DNA of 64,000 nucleotides from Paenibacillus rubinfantis (GCF_001486505.1 NZ_LN909065.1:868001-932000); one strand, 5' to 3'; counted from the first letter of the stretch, positions 7,682 through 17,000 are shown. Made by a program: numbers and translations. The notes: generated by a model not told the origin, from the sequence alone.

Positions 7682-9619
7682 ATGAAATGGCGCAGATGGG
7701 CCGCTCTGGGATTGACCGGGGCAGCTGCGGTGGCTGCGGTTTCGCTTCTTTTCCCTTCCTCGGATAATGACAAGGCCGCTCCGCGGAATACGGTAAATCG
7801 GCTTTCCGTACCGCAGCCGGCGGAGGAGCAAAAACTGAAGCAAAGCATGCTAAAACGCGACATGACCGCAACCGAACGCTTGTCCCGCATGGACGCAAGG
7901 GGTCACCTTCGCTCCCTGGCTGCCGACTTTTCCCGGAGCACGGGGGGCAAGCTGCCCGGATCCGCGCAGGATTTGCAAAAGGACCACAAGCAGTTCCAAG
8001 CGATCCTGTGGTATGATGCCGCAACCGGGCAAACCAAGCAATTTCGGCGAGAAGACTTCAAGCCGGATCCGGCTGTGAAGAAGCAACTAAATACTTATTT
8101 AGGTTATGCCAAAAAAGCGCTGAACAAATCCACGGCCTACGAGTCCCCCTCCTTTCCGGAGAAGCAGCCGAAGTACTTTGTTGCCGCCGAGCCGGCCAAG
8201 GGAAAGAAGCAAGGGATTATTGCGGTAATGGACGTCGGAATATTGGGGCGGGTCCAGGATCACCAGCACAAAAATCTGCGTTTGATTCCCTACCCGAAGG
8301 AAGGCAAATTCAAAATCGAATCGGTGCATGCAGATACGCTAAAGGACATCACGGTAAAAACGGGACATGACAACGAAAAAGCAAGCCATTATTACGAAAA
8401 CGAAATCGTCGTCACGTTCCAAAATAAGCCGGGTCCCGAGCAAATGAAGCAAATCCTGGCGGATATTTCTGGCACGCCGCCGCGTAAATTGAACAGCACC
8501 TACATCTTCCGCTCGGATACGATGGATATGAAACAGCTACGCCAATATTTTCAGAACAAATGGCAGCCGAAGTACATCGAGCCGCATTATTTGTATCTGA
8601 CCAATGAAACCGGAGGAAGTTACTGGGACGATCCGGGGAGCTTCTTCAATGATGACGATACGACCCAAACCGAAGATACGCCGGAAATTCCTAACGATAT
8701 GTTGTTCTCCGAGTATCAATGGAATCTGCCGATCATCGAAACAAACCGCGGTTGGCAATTGTCCAAAGGCAGCAACGATGTGATCGTTGGTGTTGTCGAC
8801 ACCGGCGTAGACCTGAAACACCCCGATTTGCAAGGCCGTTTGCTGAAGGGCTATAACGTCATTGAACCAGACAAGGAACCCAGCGACGACGTTGGACACG
8901 GCACCCATGTAGCCGGCATTATTTCCGCCAACGTTAACAACGGCGAAGGCATCGCGGGGATGATGTGGGGCGGCAAAATTTTGCCGGTAAAGGCACTGGA
9001 TAAATCCGGTTCCGGCACGACATATTCCGTGGCCCAAGGCATCATTTGGGCAACCGACCACGGCGCCAAGGTCATTAATATGAGCCTCGGCAACTACGCC
9101 GATGCCCAATTCCTGCATGAAGCGATCAAATACGCCTATGAGCGGGATGTGGTGCTGATCGCGGCGACGGGTAACGACAATACCGAACGTCCAGGGTATC
9201 CGGCGGCTTATCCTGAGGTGTTGTCGGTATCGGCTACAGACTACAACCTGCAGAAAGCCTCCTTCTCCAACTACGGCGATTACATTGACGTCATGGCGCC
9301 GGGCGAAAGCATCGCCAGCACCTACCCGGATAATCAATACGCAGCGTTGTCCGGTACGTCGATGGCCAGCCCGCACGTCGCGGCCCTGGCCGCCTTGATT
9401 CGATCGGTGAATCCGGAGCTGAAAAACACCGAGGTTATGGACATCATCCGGAAAAACGTCATCGATCTCGGAGATACCGGGCGCGACAAATATTACGGAT
9501 TCGGGCAAATCGACGTGTATGCCGCGCTCCAGGCGGCCGGGGGCGGCGCAGCTCCGCTTCAATTCTGGCCGCAGTCGATCCAACGTAAAATGGATCGGGC
9601 CGTAGACCGCGCGAAATAA
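7682..9619 (+). CDS. Secreted subtilisin-like serine protease (S8) with long N-terminal region
   Basis: A 645-residue S8 peptidase. An N-terminal signal or anchor segment (RRWAALGLTGAAAVAAVSLL, residues 4-23) directs export. About 310 residues of unknown and propeptide-like sequence follow. The catalytic domain has GVVDTGVDLKHPDL (Asp near 373), GHGTHVAGI (His near 406), the oxyanion Asn region AATGNDN, and SGTSMASPH (Ser near 560). The triad is complete, so the enzyme should be active. The stretch from about residue 235 to 310 looks like an I9-type prodomain, since VTFQNKPGPEQ is followed by a YIEPHYLYL-type end. The start has a strong AGGAGG. Confidence 0.9.
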   Translation: MKWRRWAALGLTGAAAVAAVSLLFPSSDNDKAAPRNTVNRLSVPQPAEEQKLKQSMLKRDMTATERLSRMDARGHLRSLAADFSRSTGGKLPGSAQDLQKDHKQFQAILWYDAATGQTKQFRREDFKPDPAVKKQLNTYLGYAKKALNKSTAYESPSFPEKQPKYFVAAEPAKGKKQGIIAVMDVGILGRVQDHQHKNLRLIPYPKEGKFKIESVHADTLKDITVKTGHDNEKASHYYENEIVVTFQNKPGPEQMKQILADISGTPPRKLNSTYIFRSDTMDMKQLRQYFQNKWQPKYIEPHYLYLTNETGGSYWDDPGSFFNDDDTTQTEDTPEIPNDMLFSEYQWNLPIIETNRGWQLSKGSNDVIVGVVDTGVDLKHPDLQGRLLKGYNVIEPDKEPSDDVGHGTHVAGIISANVNNGEGIAGMMWGGKILPVKALDKSGSGTTYSVAQGIIWATDHGAKVINMSLGNYADAQFLHEAIKYAYERDVVLIAATGNDNTERPGYPAAYPEVLSVSATDYNLQKASFSNYGDYIDVMAPGESIASTYPDNQYAALSGTSMASPHVAALAALIRSVNPELKNTEVMDIIRKNVIDLGDTGRDKYYGFGQIDVYAALQAAGGGAAPLQFWPQSIQRKMDRAVDRAK

Positions 9620-9634
9620 CGCTTAATTAAACCA

Positions 9635-9682
9635 AAAGCCTCCGCATCGCCGGAATTAAATTCCAAGCGATGCGGAGGCTTT
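9635..9682. terminator. Bidirectional terminator between the protease gene and rnpB
   Basis: A perfect 16-bp stem (AAAGCCTCCGCATCGC with its complement) and 16-base loop lies between the convergent protease and rnpB genes. It has A/T-rich flanks in both directions. Confidence 0.85.
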
Positions 9683-9709
9683 ATCCATAGATTAGATCAT
9701 GTTCCCTTT

Positions 9710-10131
9710 AGTGCTGAAAGTTTGCCGTAAGCCGGGTTCTGTACTCGTTGCGGTAGAACGGGAACTACCCTCCCGCCTTGAGCGACAATCATCTATCTAG
9801 GCCGCACATTACTGGGCGGCTCCAGCAACCAACCCGAACGCGCCTCGGGCAAAGGCCGCTTCGCGAAGAAGCTGCGTTCCATTAGGTCTTGCTCCAGGTG
9901 GGGTTTACCAGGAACGAAGTCACCAGCGTTCCTCGGGGTCTCTTACACCTCGGTTCCATCCTTGCCTGTGCACGCCTTGCGGCGGCCATCGGCGGTCCAT
10001 TTCTGTGGCACTATCCTTCAGCTCGCGCTGACTGGACGTTATCCAGCACCCTGCCCTATGGAGCCCGGACTTTCCTCCCGCGGCTCTTCAGCCGCCGGCG
10101 ATTGTCTGTCAAACTTTCGAAAGGCAACACT
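9710..10131 (-). ncRNA. rnpB: RNase P RNA (class A architecture)
   Basis: This is the catalytic RNA of RNase P, which removes 5' leaders from pre-tRNAs. On the minus strand the RNA carries the conserved GAGGAAAGTCCGGGCTCC and AGGGCAGGGTGC blocks, CCGCCGATGGCC, GGTAAACCCCACC and AGATAGATGATTG. It closes with ACAGAACCCGGCTTA. The ends pair (GAAAGTTTG near the 5' end with CAAACTTTC near the 3' end, plus AGTG/CACT), giving P1 and ends near 10131 and 9710. The CATAGGGCAGGGTGC-type core matches class A (E. coli-like) rather than the class B RNA of Bacillus. No alignment could be run. Confidence 0.95.
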
Positions 10132-10135
10132 TGAT

Positions 10136-10164
10136 AGTATACAGGCATTGCTGCCCGCTGACAA
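10136..10164 (-). promoter_or_regulatory. Sigma-A promoter of rnpB
   Basis: TTGTCA (10159-10164) and TATACT (10136-10141) are separated by exactly 17 bases. The predicted start, near 10129-10131, coincides with the first base able to pair in the extended P1 helix. Confidence 0.85.
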
Positions 10165-10236
10165 GAGCGATTTGACGGTAAACCTGACGTATCCTGCCAG
10201 CTTTGGAGACCTTTGCTTCCGTTCTCCCTGGCGCCT

Positions 10237-11352
10237 TTACATAAACGTAAACGGCTCGGTGTTCACTTGAGAAATGTGTACGCGAGTTGCGTATTTATCC
10301 TCGGTCAGCTTTTCGGTCAGCCAGGCAGCTACCCGAGGCTTCATAATCTTCTCCGCATTATGTCCCGGGTCCACGATCGCTACCCCGGCCATCCAGGCAT
10401 CCTGCGCGGTATGGTAATCCACGTCTCCAGTCACGAGCACATCCGCCCCGCGAAACTGGGCGTTTTTCCAATACCGTCCGCCCGATCCGCCCAGCACTGC
10501 CGCTTTGCGAATCGGCCGATCCAGATCGCCGACGACCCGAACCGTCGGCACCTCCAACCGCTCTTTGACGCGCTGCACGAAGTCCCGCAGCGTCACGGGT
10601 TCCGTCAGCTTTCCAACCCGTCCCAAGCCGAAGGTGCGTCCCTTCAAGTCCATCGGGTACAGGTCGTAAGCAACCTCTTCGTAAGGATGCTGCTTCAGCA
10701 TCGCCTGAATGACTTTACTGCGTTGGCTATGCGATACGATCGTTTCGATGCGCACCTCTTCCACGCGCTCCAGCTTCCCTTCGGTACCGATAAACGGATC
10801 GGTGCCTTCCCCCGGTTTAAACGTTCCGTACCCTTCGAGGTTGAAGCTGCAATGGCTGTAGTTGCCGATATGGCCGGCACCCGCGTTCAACATCGCTTTC
10901 AGCACCGGCTCGTGGTGCTCCTTCGGGACGAACACGACCAGCTTATAAAGATGGTCCGTATGAACATCTTCAAGCGAACCCGAGCTTTCGATTCCGAGCG
11001 CATCCGCCATCCAGTCGTTCATCCCGCCGTCCGTGACATCGAGGTTCGTATGGGCGATATAAACGGCGATATCGTTTTTGATCAGCTTCTCATATACCTT
11101 CCCCATTGGCGTATCGCTTTGCAAATGAGGCAGCGGACGATAAATAATGGCATGATGGGCGACGATCAGGTCCACTTCCAAGGAGATGGCCTCATCCACC
11201 ACTTCCTCGTTGACGTCCAACGCCACCAGCACGTTTCGAATCTCCTTCTGCAAACTGCCCAGCTGGAGTCCGATTTTGTCCCCTTCCATCGCGACATGCT
11301 TGGGAGCCAGCTGCTCCACGTATTGCACTACCGTTTGTCCTTTGGCAAACAT
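10237..11352 (-). CDS. Nif3-like dinuclear metal centre protein (YqfO type)
   Basis: A 371-residue Nif3/YqfO family protein, long form. The metal-binding motif AHHAIIYRPL near residues 64-73 and the C-terminal GDVDYHTAQDA and DPGHNAE stretches supply the usual His/Asp/Glu ligands. The roughly 110-residue middle insert (about 130-235) corresponds to the PII/CutA-like domain of the long form. Function is not settled; homologues form hexameric toroids with two metals. The start at Met-Phe-Ala-Lys has GGAGGTG upstream, and the gene overlaps trmK by 25 bp. The trmK-nif3 order equals B. subtilis yqfN-yqfO. Confidence 0.92.
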   Translation of the reverse strand: MFAKGQTVVQYVEQLAPKHVAMEGDKIGLQLGSLQKEIRNVLVALDVNEEVVDEAISLEVDLIVAHHAIIYRPLPHLQSDTPMGKVYEKLIKNDIAVYIAHTNLDVTDGGMNDWMADALGIESSGSLEDVHTDHLYKLVVFVPKEHHEPVLKAMLNAGAGHIGNYSHCSFNLEGYGTFKPGEGTDPFIGTEGKLERVEEVRIETIVSHSQRSKVIQAMLKQHPYEEVAYDLYPMDLKGRTFGLGRVGKLTEPVTLRDFVQRVKERLEVPTVRVVGDLDRPIRKAAVLGGSGGRYWKNAQFRGADVLVTGDVDYHTAQDAWMAGVAIVDPGHNAEKIMKPRVAAWLTEKLTEDKYATRVHISQVNTEPFTFM

Positions 11353-12082
11353 GCCAGCACCTCCTCGATCTGTTCCGACAGCCGGGCGAGCTCGGCTTCC
11401 TTCTGTCGGGACGCTTCCAATGTCGACGATGCAACCGAACGCCGGATTCCCTCCAGCTTGCGCAGCTCCGATTCCCATTTGGCGAAAAAGACTTCGTTTG
11501 GAGCCGTCGTTAATCTCGGCCCCATCAAAAGCTGCAGCTCGCGGGTTAAACACACCTGACTGCCGGGTAACGTGCGTTCACGATAAAGCTCCGCGTTCCG
11601 CTCCCTTACATCCGGCCGGGCTTCGGCCATCATCGCTTCGTAAATTTTGCCGTCTCCCCCCAGGATGGCCTCTTCGGCTAAATCCCAATCGTGCTCAAGC
11701 ACCCACCGGCGGACAAATCCCCCGCCGACGTTTGGCTGCAGCACGAGCCGCTGGACACCGGCCAGCTTCGCTTGGCCTTCGTCCAAAATCGAGACGATCA
11801 GCGCCCCGCCCATGCCGGCAATCGTGATCGCGTCCACTTCGCCGGGGGCGATGACGGCCAGCCCGTCCCCTTTACGGACGGAGATGCGCCCGGCTTCCCC
11901 CGCCTCGGCAACTTGGCGGCGCGCCGCCTCCAGCGGGCCATCGTTCACTTCGCCGGCGACGGCGAAGGTCGCCCGAATAAGAGAGAGAGGGGCAACAGCG
12001 CGTGGTCCGAGCCGATATCGGCGAACCGGCACCCGGACGGTAGCCAATTGGCAAGAAGCTGCAATCTAGCTGATAATTTCAT
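11328..12082 (-). pseudogene. trmK: tRNA (adenine-22-N1)-methyltransferase TrmK, frameshifted
   Basis: TrmK methylates A22 of tRNA using SAM. The reading frame starts at 12082 with MKLSARLQLLANWLP and continues through the SAM motif FADIGSDHALLPLSL. In that frame translation ends after 46 codons. The rest of the protein (FAVAGEVNDGP, GDGLAVI, ITIAGMGGALIVSIL, LQPNVGGGFVRRW and onwards) is in another frame from about 11970 down to 11328. The break lies at a CT tandem run at 11979-11990. Compared with B. subtilis TrmK about 7 bases are missing there. The start overlaps the upstream stop as ATGA, so coupling is intact. It could be a true mutation or a sequence error. Confidence 0.8.
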
Positions 12083-12912
12083 GAAGTTATCCACACCACC
12101 CATTTTTTACGTAGTCCAAACAATAGAAGAAACGCCATTCCAATTTTTAAAAGTAGCAGCGCCGGCATCGCAGGCATCTCGACGTCCCGCAACAGAAAAG
12201 CATCGGCTTCCGGCATAAACCATAACGAGACGGAAACGGCGAAAAATACGGGAGCCAGCGCTTTAATCCGATGATACCCCAACCAGCTTAGCCAGAAAAA
12301 GATCGCAGCCAGAGGGAGCCAAAAAATCTGAAGCATCCCCCAGGATGCACTCGGGTTCGTTTGCCCGAGCAAGAAGGCATAGAGCAGCATGCCGCAGGCA
12401 AATCCGCAGTAGCTGATGATGCCGAACCGCAGCGCATACCCCAAGACAAGCCAGACGAACCCGCAAAAGGCGATCAGCAGCGTGGTTGCGATACCCGGCG
12501 GCCAACCCTGGATGGCGATGATCCAACTTCCGAAGCCCAGCAAAAGCAAGCTGCCCAATCCTGTTATCGACATGGAGAACAGCGGCTTATTACGCCGATG
12601 ATAGGCCGCCAGGGCATAACATCCCGCGGACAAGAACAGCGTCACGGCGATTTGCAAACCCCAGGGAAAAACGTTAAAATAAAAAACAATAAAGAAAAAG
12701 AAGGAAATTATTCCAAATGAAAGGGACCAAAACTTCAGGCTTCCTTGTTGAATCAAAGTATTCAGCGAGAAGCCTGAGCGGGATGACGATCCTTCGGCTG
12801 GGTCCTCTTTATATAGGTTTTCCAGGAAATCGCAATATTGCTCAGGCAGCAGCCGACTCCTCCGCCAATGATCGATTTCCTTCAAGATGATCCTGCGTTT
12901 CTCCTGATCCAA
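12079..12912 (-). CDS. Polytopic membrane protein of unknown function
   Basis: About 277 residues. The N-terminus is soluble and charged (DQEKRRIILKEIDHWRRSR, to about residue 65). Around nine hydrophobic segments follow, rich in Phe, Trp and Leu, such as FGIISFFFFIVFYFNVFP. The soluble start followed by helices recalls DUF2157-type membrane proteins, but no motif settles it. The start is taken as TTG at 12912 after AAGGTG; a TTG six codons earlier is also possible. The stop overlaps the trmK start as ATGA, indicating translational coupling in a trmK-nif3 operon. Confidence 0.65.
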   Translation of the reverse strand: MDQEKRRIILKEIDHWRRSRLLPEQYCDFLENLYKEDPAEGSSSRSGFSLNTLIQQGSLKFWSLSFGIISFFFFIVFYFNVFPWGLQIAVTLFLSAGCYALAAYHRRNKPLFSMSITGLGSLLLLGFGSWIIAIQGWPPGIATTLLIAFCGFVWLVLGYALRFGIISYCGFACGMLLYAFLLGQTNPSASWGMLQIFWLPLAAIFFWLSWLGYHRIKALAPVFFAVSVSLWFMPEADAFLLRDVEMPAMPALLLLKIGMAFLLLFGLRKKWVVWITS

Positions 12913-13014
12913 CAGAACACCTTCTCCCAAGTGGTATGTACGATGTCAAGTTGTGCATGTTGTGCAGTGCAAGTTGTGCAGATTGCAGGTGCAGCCCGAC
13001 CTTCCGCGGCCCGC
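12913..13014. other. Intergenic stretch between the membrane gene and the four-unit element
   Basis: Together with the element at 13015-13198 and the rpoD terminator, this fills the 391-bp gap to rpoD. It contains short reiterations of GTTGTGCA (three within 12949-12980) and no reading frame with a ribosome site. A promoter for the membrane gene must lie in this gap, but I could not pick one out. Confidence 0.4.
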
Positions 13015-13198
13015 TAACGGACACCAGAGACGTTAATCGTCTGGCTCCTGAGTGGTTGCGCATTTTAACGGACTGAGGAGACCTTATTGGGGGATGAAGC
13101 GGTCAAAAAGCTAGCATCCGAGCCAAATAAGGCCTCTTGAGTCCGTTACAGCGGGAAATCGCCGGGAAATCCGCGAATAAGGTCTTTACGGTCCGTTA
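13015..13198. repeat. Four-unit palindromic intergenic element, family 1, copy 1
   Basis: Four 23-bp units start at 13015, 13066, 13126 and 13176 (spacing 51, 60, 50). The first two read TAACGGAC...GAGAC(G/C)TTA-type. The last two are the reverse complement, AATAAGG...GTCCGTTA. Arrows are therefore right, right, left, left. Each unit is itself an imperfect palindrome. The gaps contain GGGAAATCGCCGGGAAAT. A second copy with the same spacing is at 22778-22960. Degenerate GTCCGTTACG repeats follow to about 13245. Confidence 0.85.
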
Positions 13199-13251
13199 CG
13201 GTCCGTTACGGTCAGTTCCCGTCAGTTCCCGTCCGTTACCCGCCGTTCAAC

Positions 13252-13284
13252 AAAAATGACCTTGCTGCTGGCTGCAGAAGGTCA
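13252..13284 (-). terminator. Intrinsic terminator of rpoD
   Basis: On the minus strand TGACCTT pairs with AAGGTCA around a TGC/GCA inner stem, followed by TTTTTG. It lies 20 bp past the rpoD stop. Confidence 0.8.
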
Positions 13285-13303
13285 AAGTTGCAGGCGGTTC
13301 CGC

Positions 13304-14428
13304 CTATTCGAGGAAGTCCTTCAGCCGCTTACTACGGCTAGGATGACGCAGCTTGCGGAGCGCTTTTGCTTCGATTTGCCGGATTCTCTCCCGCGTAACC
13401 CCAAAGACTTTCCCCACTTCTTCAAGGGTGCGCGTGCGTCCGTCATCGAGTCCAAACCGCAAGCGGAGCACGTTCTCCTCACGTTCCGTGAGCGTGTCCA
13501 GCACGTCCTCCAGCTGTTCTTTGAGCAGCTCGTAAGCCGCTGCGTCCGCTGGGGCCAAGGCCTCCTGATCTTCGATAAAGTCACCGAGATGGGAATCGTC
13601 TTCTTCCCCGATCGGGGTTTCCAGCGAAACCGGCTCTTGGGCGATCTTCATAATCTCCCGGACCTTCTCCACGCTAAGCTCCATCTCGGCAGCGATTTCC
13701 TCCGGCGCGGGTTCGCGTCCCAGCTCTTGCAGCAGCTGCCGGGATACCCGAATCAGCTTGTTGATCGTTTCAACCATATGAACCGGGATTCGAATCGTTC
13801 GGGCCTGGTCGGCAATCGCCCGGGTGATGGCCTGACGAATCCACCAGGTGGCGTAAGTACTGAACTTAAAGCCTTTCTTGTGGTCAAACTTCTCCACGGC
13901 TTTGATCAAACCCATATTTCCTTCCTGGATTAAGTCCAGGAACAGCATCCCACGGCCGACATATCGCTTGGCAATACTGACGACCAAACGCAGGTTAGCT
14001 TCGGCCAAGCGGCGCTTCGCCTCTTCATCCCCGTTTTCGATCCGTTTGGCCAGCTCCATTTCGTCGTCCGCCGACAGCAGCGGGACGCGTCCAATTTCTT
14101 TCAGGTACATCCGTACCGGGTCGTTGATCTTGATACCCGGAGGAAGCGAGAGATCGTCATCATAGTTGAAATCGTCGCCGTCATGCGAGCCCTCTCCATC
14201 ACCACGCCGGTGATCTTCGTCGCCGTCGCCTGTCACATCGATGCCCAGATCGGCCAATTGTTCAAAAAACTCGTCCATTTGCTCGGGATCCTGATCGAAA
14301 GGCGAAAGCTTCTCCATAATTTCTTTATAAGTTAAGGATGACCTTTTCTTCCCTTGTTCGATCAATTGATCCCGCACCTGATCCAGCGTCAATTCCGTTT
14401 CTAGTTCAGTATGTTGGTCATTCGTCAT
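13304..14428 (-). CDS. sigA: Primary sigma factor SigA (RpoD)
   Basis: The housekeeping sigma-70 factor, 374 residues. Region 1.2 is [16 protein letters not shown] (about 104-119). Regions 2.1-2.4 include [34 protein letters not shown] and [20 protein letters not shown], which recognise the -10 element. Region 3 and region 4.2 ([20 protein letters not shown]) complete the protein. An acidic Asp/Gly-rich stretch (residues about 70-97) replaces part of region 1.1. The start at Met-Thr-Asn-Asp has GGGAGGAGGG upstream. It follows dnaG by 46 bp in the macromolecular-synthesis group and is closed by a strong terminator. Confidence 0.97.
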   Translation of the reverse strand: MTNDQHTELETELTLDQVRDQLIEQGKKRSSLTYKEIMEKLSPFDQDPEQMDEFFEQLADLGIDVTGDGDEDHRRGDGEGSHDGDDFNYDDDLSLPPGIKINDPVRMYLKEIGRVPLLSADDEMELAKRIENGDEEAKRRLAEANLRLVVSIAKRYVGRGMLFLDLIQEGNMGLIKAVEKFDHKKGFKFSTYATWWIRQAITRAIADQARTIRIPVHMVETINKLIRVSRQLLQELGREPAPEEIAAEMELSVEKVREIMKIAQEPVSLETPIGEEDDSHLGDFIEDQEALAPADAAAYELLKEQLEDVLDTLTEREENVLRLRFGLDDGRTRTLEEVGKVFGVTRERIRQIEAKALRKLRHPSRSKRLKDFLE

Positions 14429-14474
14429 ATCTGGCTCCCTCCTCCCTAGAAACATCATCGAAAGTCCGTTCGTC

Positions 14475-16298
14475 TTACTGTCTCTCTAGGGCAATAATCT
14501 CACTTGCAATTTGCGCCGCACGCATAAAATCTCCGGCTCGTTCGGCCGATACCATTTCCTCTTTCTTGCGTTTGATCTGCTCAAGCTGCGGCACCTTCTG
14601 AATTTCGCGGATACAATCATCCAGCTCTTGCGTCGTCCATTCAGCCGGCGTATCCATCATAGCGATCGATATAACCGTCTGCTCCAACCGCTCATCCTGT
14701 AACGAGGAAATGAAACGGCTAGCATCCGGGGTTTTCCCTTGTGCATAATAGGCGTATAGATAAGCGGCAATCGCCACATGATCTTCGATGTTAAAGTTCG
14801 TCCCTAGGCGTTCGCCCACATAGCGGGACACCTCTTCGTCCTGCAGCATGAAAGAGAGCAGTCTTCGTTCTGCCGCATGAAAAGCGGGCAGCAACGTCGG
14901 CATGGATGCCTGCCCTTTTTTATGCCTACCATTATTCCACCTTTCGGGCTTATTATCCCCGGCATCTGCCTTTTTTTGCATAACCGTTCTCAGTTCGTTG
15001 CATTCCTGCTTCAAGCTGTCGAACGAGACCTGCAAATCGGCGGAAAGTTCCTTCAAATAGATCTCACGTTCGCTTGGGGAAGAGAGCGCCGCAATAATCG
15101 GCATCGCCTCTTTGATATACGCGATCTTTCCGTCTTCTTCTAGCAGTATATGGTTTTTTCTCAGATATATAAGCCTAAATTTGACGGAAGAAACCGCCCC
15201 ATCCAAAACCTGATGCCGGAACCGCTCGGCACCGTACTTCTGAATAAACTCGTCGGGATCCAGACCTTCGCTGAGCAATGCAATTTTCACTTGAAAAAAG
15301 CCGGCGCCTTCGAGAATCGGTATGCTCTTCAATGCGGCAGCTTGTCCGGCAGAATCGCCGTCATAGCAAACTAGCACTTCGTCGGCCAATCCCCGCAAGA
15401 TAGCCGCATGACTCTCCGTCAAAGCGGTCCCCATGGTGGCCACACCGTTATGAACCCCGGCTTCCCAAGCGCTGATCACGTCGCCGTAACCTTCGAATAG
15501 GACGACTTGACCCGTCTTGCGGATCTCGTTCTTCGCTTGATGCAAATTGTAGAGAACTCGGCTTTTGGTAAACAGCTTACTTTCCGGCGAGTTCAAATAT
15601 TTCGGTTGTCCATCGCCAAGCACTCTTCCCGCAAACGCGATCACTTTGCCGCTTCGGTTATACAAAGGGAAAATGACCCGGTCGCGGAATCGGTCCACGA
15701 ATCCGGAACCGTCCTGCCTGGACGATAGTAATCCACCCTTCTCCATCGCTTCCAGATTAAATGATCTTTTGTCCAAAAACTGGACGAGCGTATCCCATCT
15801 GGCGGGTGCGTAACCAATCTGGAACGTATCGATGGCTTTGTCGGTAAAGCCGCGGGATTTCAAATATTCCATCGCCGGCTTGCCGTGCTCCGTATTCTTC
15901 AGCAAATAATGATAAAGCTTGGAGGACCATTCATGGGCCTGCAGCAGCTCTTCCAACTCCTGGTTACGTGGGGAATCCCCGTAACCCCTCCCCTTATCCT
16001 CATAAGGGATATGCGCCTCTTCCGCCATGACTCGGACAGCTTCGGGAAAAGTTAATCCTTCGATTTCCATCCTGAATTTGATGGCATTTCCACCTTTGCC
16101 GCAGCCATAACAATGGAAGATCTGGCGTTCGGGTGTGACCGTAAACGATGGGGTTTTCTCCGAATGGAACGGGCATAACCCCTTCATGTACTTCCCCTGT
16201 TTCGTTAGATGAACGTGCTTGCTGACCGTGTCGACGATATCATGCTGACGCAGAACCGCCTCGATGACTTCCTCCGGAATGCCACGCCCGGTACTCAT
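14475..16298 (-). CDS. dnaG: DNA primase DnaG
   Basis: DnaG makes RNA primers for replication. The 607-residue protein begins with a CHC2 zinc-binding domain: [11 protein letters not shown] then [14 protein letters not shown]. The catalytic TOPRIM domain follows, with [16 protein letters not shown] and [11 protein letters not shown] near residues 255-310. The C-terminal helical DnaB-helicase-binding domain occupies about 440-607. The start at Met-Ser-Thr-Gly has GAAGGTG upstream. The order yqxD, dnaG, sigA is as in B. subtilis. Confidence 0.97.
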   Translation of the reverse strand: MSTGRGIPEEVIEAVLRQHDIVDTVSKHVHLTKQGKYMKGLCPFHSEKTPSFTVTPERQIFHCYGCGKGGNAIKFRMEIEGLTFPEAVRVMAEEAHIPYEDKGRGYGDSPRNQELEELLQAHEWSSKLYHYLLKNTEHGKPAMEYLKSRGFTDKAIDTFQIGYAPARWDTLVQFLDKRSFNLEAMEKGGLLSSRQDGSGFVDRFRDRVIFPLYNRSGKVIAFAGRVLGDGQPKYLNSPESKLFTKSRVLYNLHQAKNEIRKTGQVVLFEGYGDVISAWEAGVHNGVATMGTALTESHAAILRGLADEVLVCYDGDSAGQAAALKSIPILEGAGFFQVKIALLSEGLDPDEFIQKYGAERFRHQVLDGAVSSVKFRLIYLRKNHILLEEDGKIAYIKEAMPIIAALSSPSEREIYLKELSADLQVSFDSLKQECNELRTVMQKKADAGDNKPERWNNGRHKKGQASMPTLLPAFHAAERRLLSFMLQDEEVSRYVGERLGTNFNIEDHVAIAAYLYAYYAQGKTPDASRFISSLQDERLEQTVISIAMMDTPAEWTTQELDDCIREIQKVPQLEQIKRKKEEMVSAERAGDFMRAAQIASEIIALERQ

Positions 16299-16397
16299 CC
16301 AAATCACCTTCATCTTTCACGCGTGAGAATCGTAAAATGTCAAAATCACCGACATTTCGATGTTCTCGGGTGACACGTAAATAGTAATTCGCTAAAA

Positions 16398-16847
16398 CTA
16401 TACATTCTCCTGCAAACGCGACAAAAGTTTTGACAATGCGTCTGCAAACCGCTCGCGGTCTTCGCCGGTAAACGGCTTGGGACCTTTGCTGTGATGACCG
16501 GCCCGCCTTGCTTTCGCTTGGTGATGGCGGCGCTCCAGTAAATAATCGATATTCCCGGCATGGTAGACGTCGCCGCGCGGGGATAAACCGTAACAGGCTC
16601 TTGCGATCACCAATGCCGCCAGACCGTAGTCCTGAGTCACAACGATATCGCCTTTCATCACATGGGCGGCGATATACAGATCCGCGCTTTGCCCGCTGCG
16701 ATCCACCTGAACGACTTCTACTCCCGGCTCCGGATGTAATACATGATCATATGAAGCCACCATTACCACCGGTACGCCGAACCTGCCGCCAATCTCGGCA
16801 ATTTCCGCCTTGACCGGACAGGAATCCCCGTCGACCACGATCCGCAT
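16398..16847 (-). CDS. YaiI/YqxD family protein (DUF188)
   Basis: A 149-residue protein of the YaiI/YqxD (DUF188) family, a PIN-like fold. Conserved motifs are RIVVDGDSCPVK at the N-terminus, the SADLYIAAH stretch, VVTQDYGLAALVI, and the C-terminal GPKPFTGEDRERF. Family members carry conserved acidic residues suggesting metal-dependent nuclease activity, but no substrate is known. The start Met-Arg-Ile was chosen with GGAGG upstream; earlier in-frame codons lack support. It lies directly upstream of dnaG on the same strand, as in B. subtilis. Confidence 0.92.
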   Translation of the reverse strand: MRIVVDGDSCPVKAEIAEIGGRFGVPVVMVASYDHVLHPEPGVEVVQVDRSGQSADLYIAAHVMKGDIVVTQDYGLAALVIARACYGLSPRGDVYHAGNIDYLLERRHHQAKARRAGHHSKGPKPFTGEDRERFADALSKLLSRLQENV

Positions 16848-16945
16848 CCTCCATGCCTCCATGTAATACAATATAACCGTGATTCGGCCCAGCCTAAACA
16901 AAGGAATCGCCGAATCTTAGCGTTTTTTGCCGATAAGCGATGGAA

Positions 16946-16978
16946 GGCTGACAGCAAGTCTTGTGCTTGCTGTCAGCC
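16946..16978 (-). terminator. Perfect 13-bp hairpin after glyS
   Basis: GGCTGACAGCAAG and its complement are separated by 7 bases between glyS and yqxD. The minus-strand downstream flank is TTCCATCG, so a U-tract is poor. It may be a weak terminator or a processing and stability hairpin. Confidence 0.5.
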
Positions 16979-17000
16979 ACACCTTTGTTTTACTTCTTTA

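Noticed and set aside
8537-9583. Long open frame (348 codons) on the minus strand inside the protease gene
   Set aside because: It is antisense to the subtilisin catalytic domain, has no family motif and no ribosome site, and arises from the codon bias of the real gene.
9962-10134. Plus-strand open frames over rnpB
   Set aside because: They are antisense to a structured RNA with conserved RNase P blocks and a mapped promoter.
10213-11559. 448-codon plus-strand open frame over nif3 and the end of rnpB
   Set aside because: It mirrors nif3, whose sequence and start are well supported, and it begins next to the rnpB promoter; the composition is typical of a shadow frame.
16946-16978. 13-bp perfect hairpin considered as a strong glyS terminator
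   Set aside because: It lacks a U-tract in the direction of transcription, so it is listed only as a weak terminator or processing hairpin.
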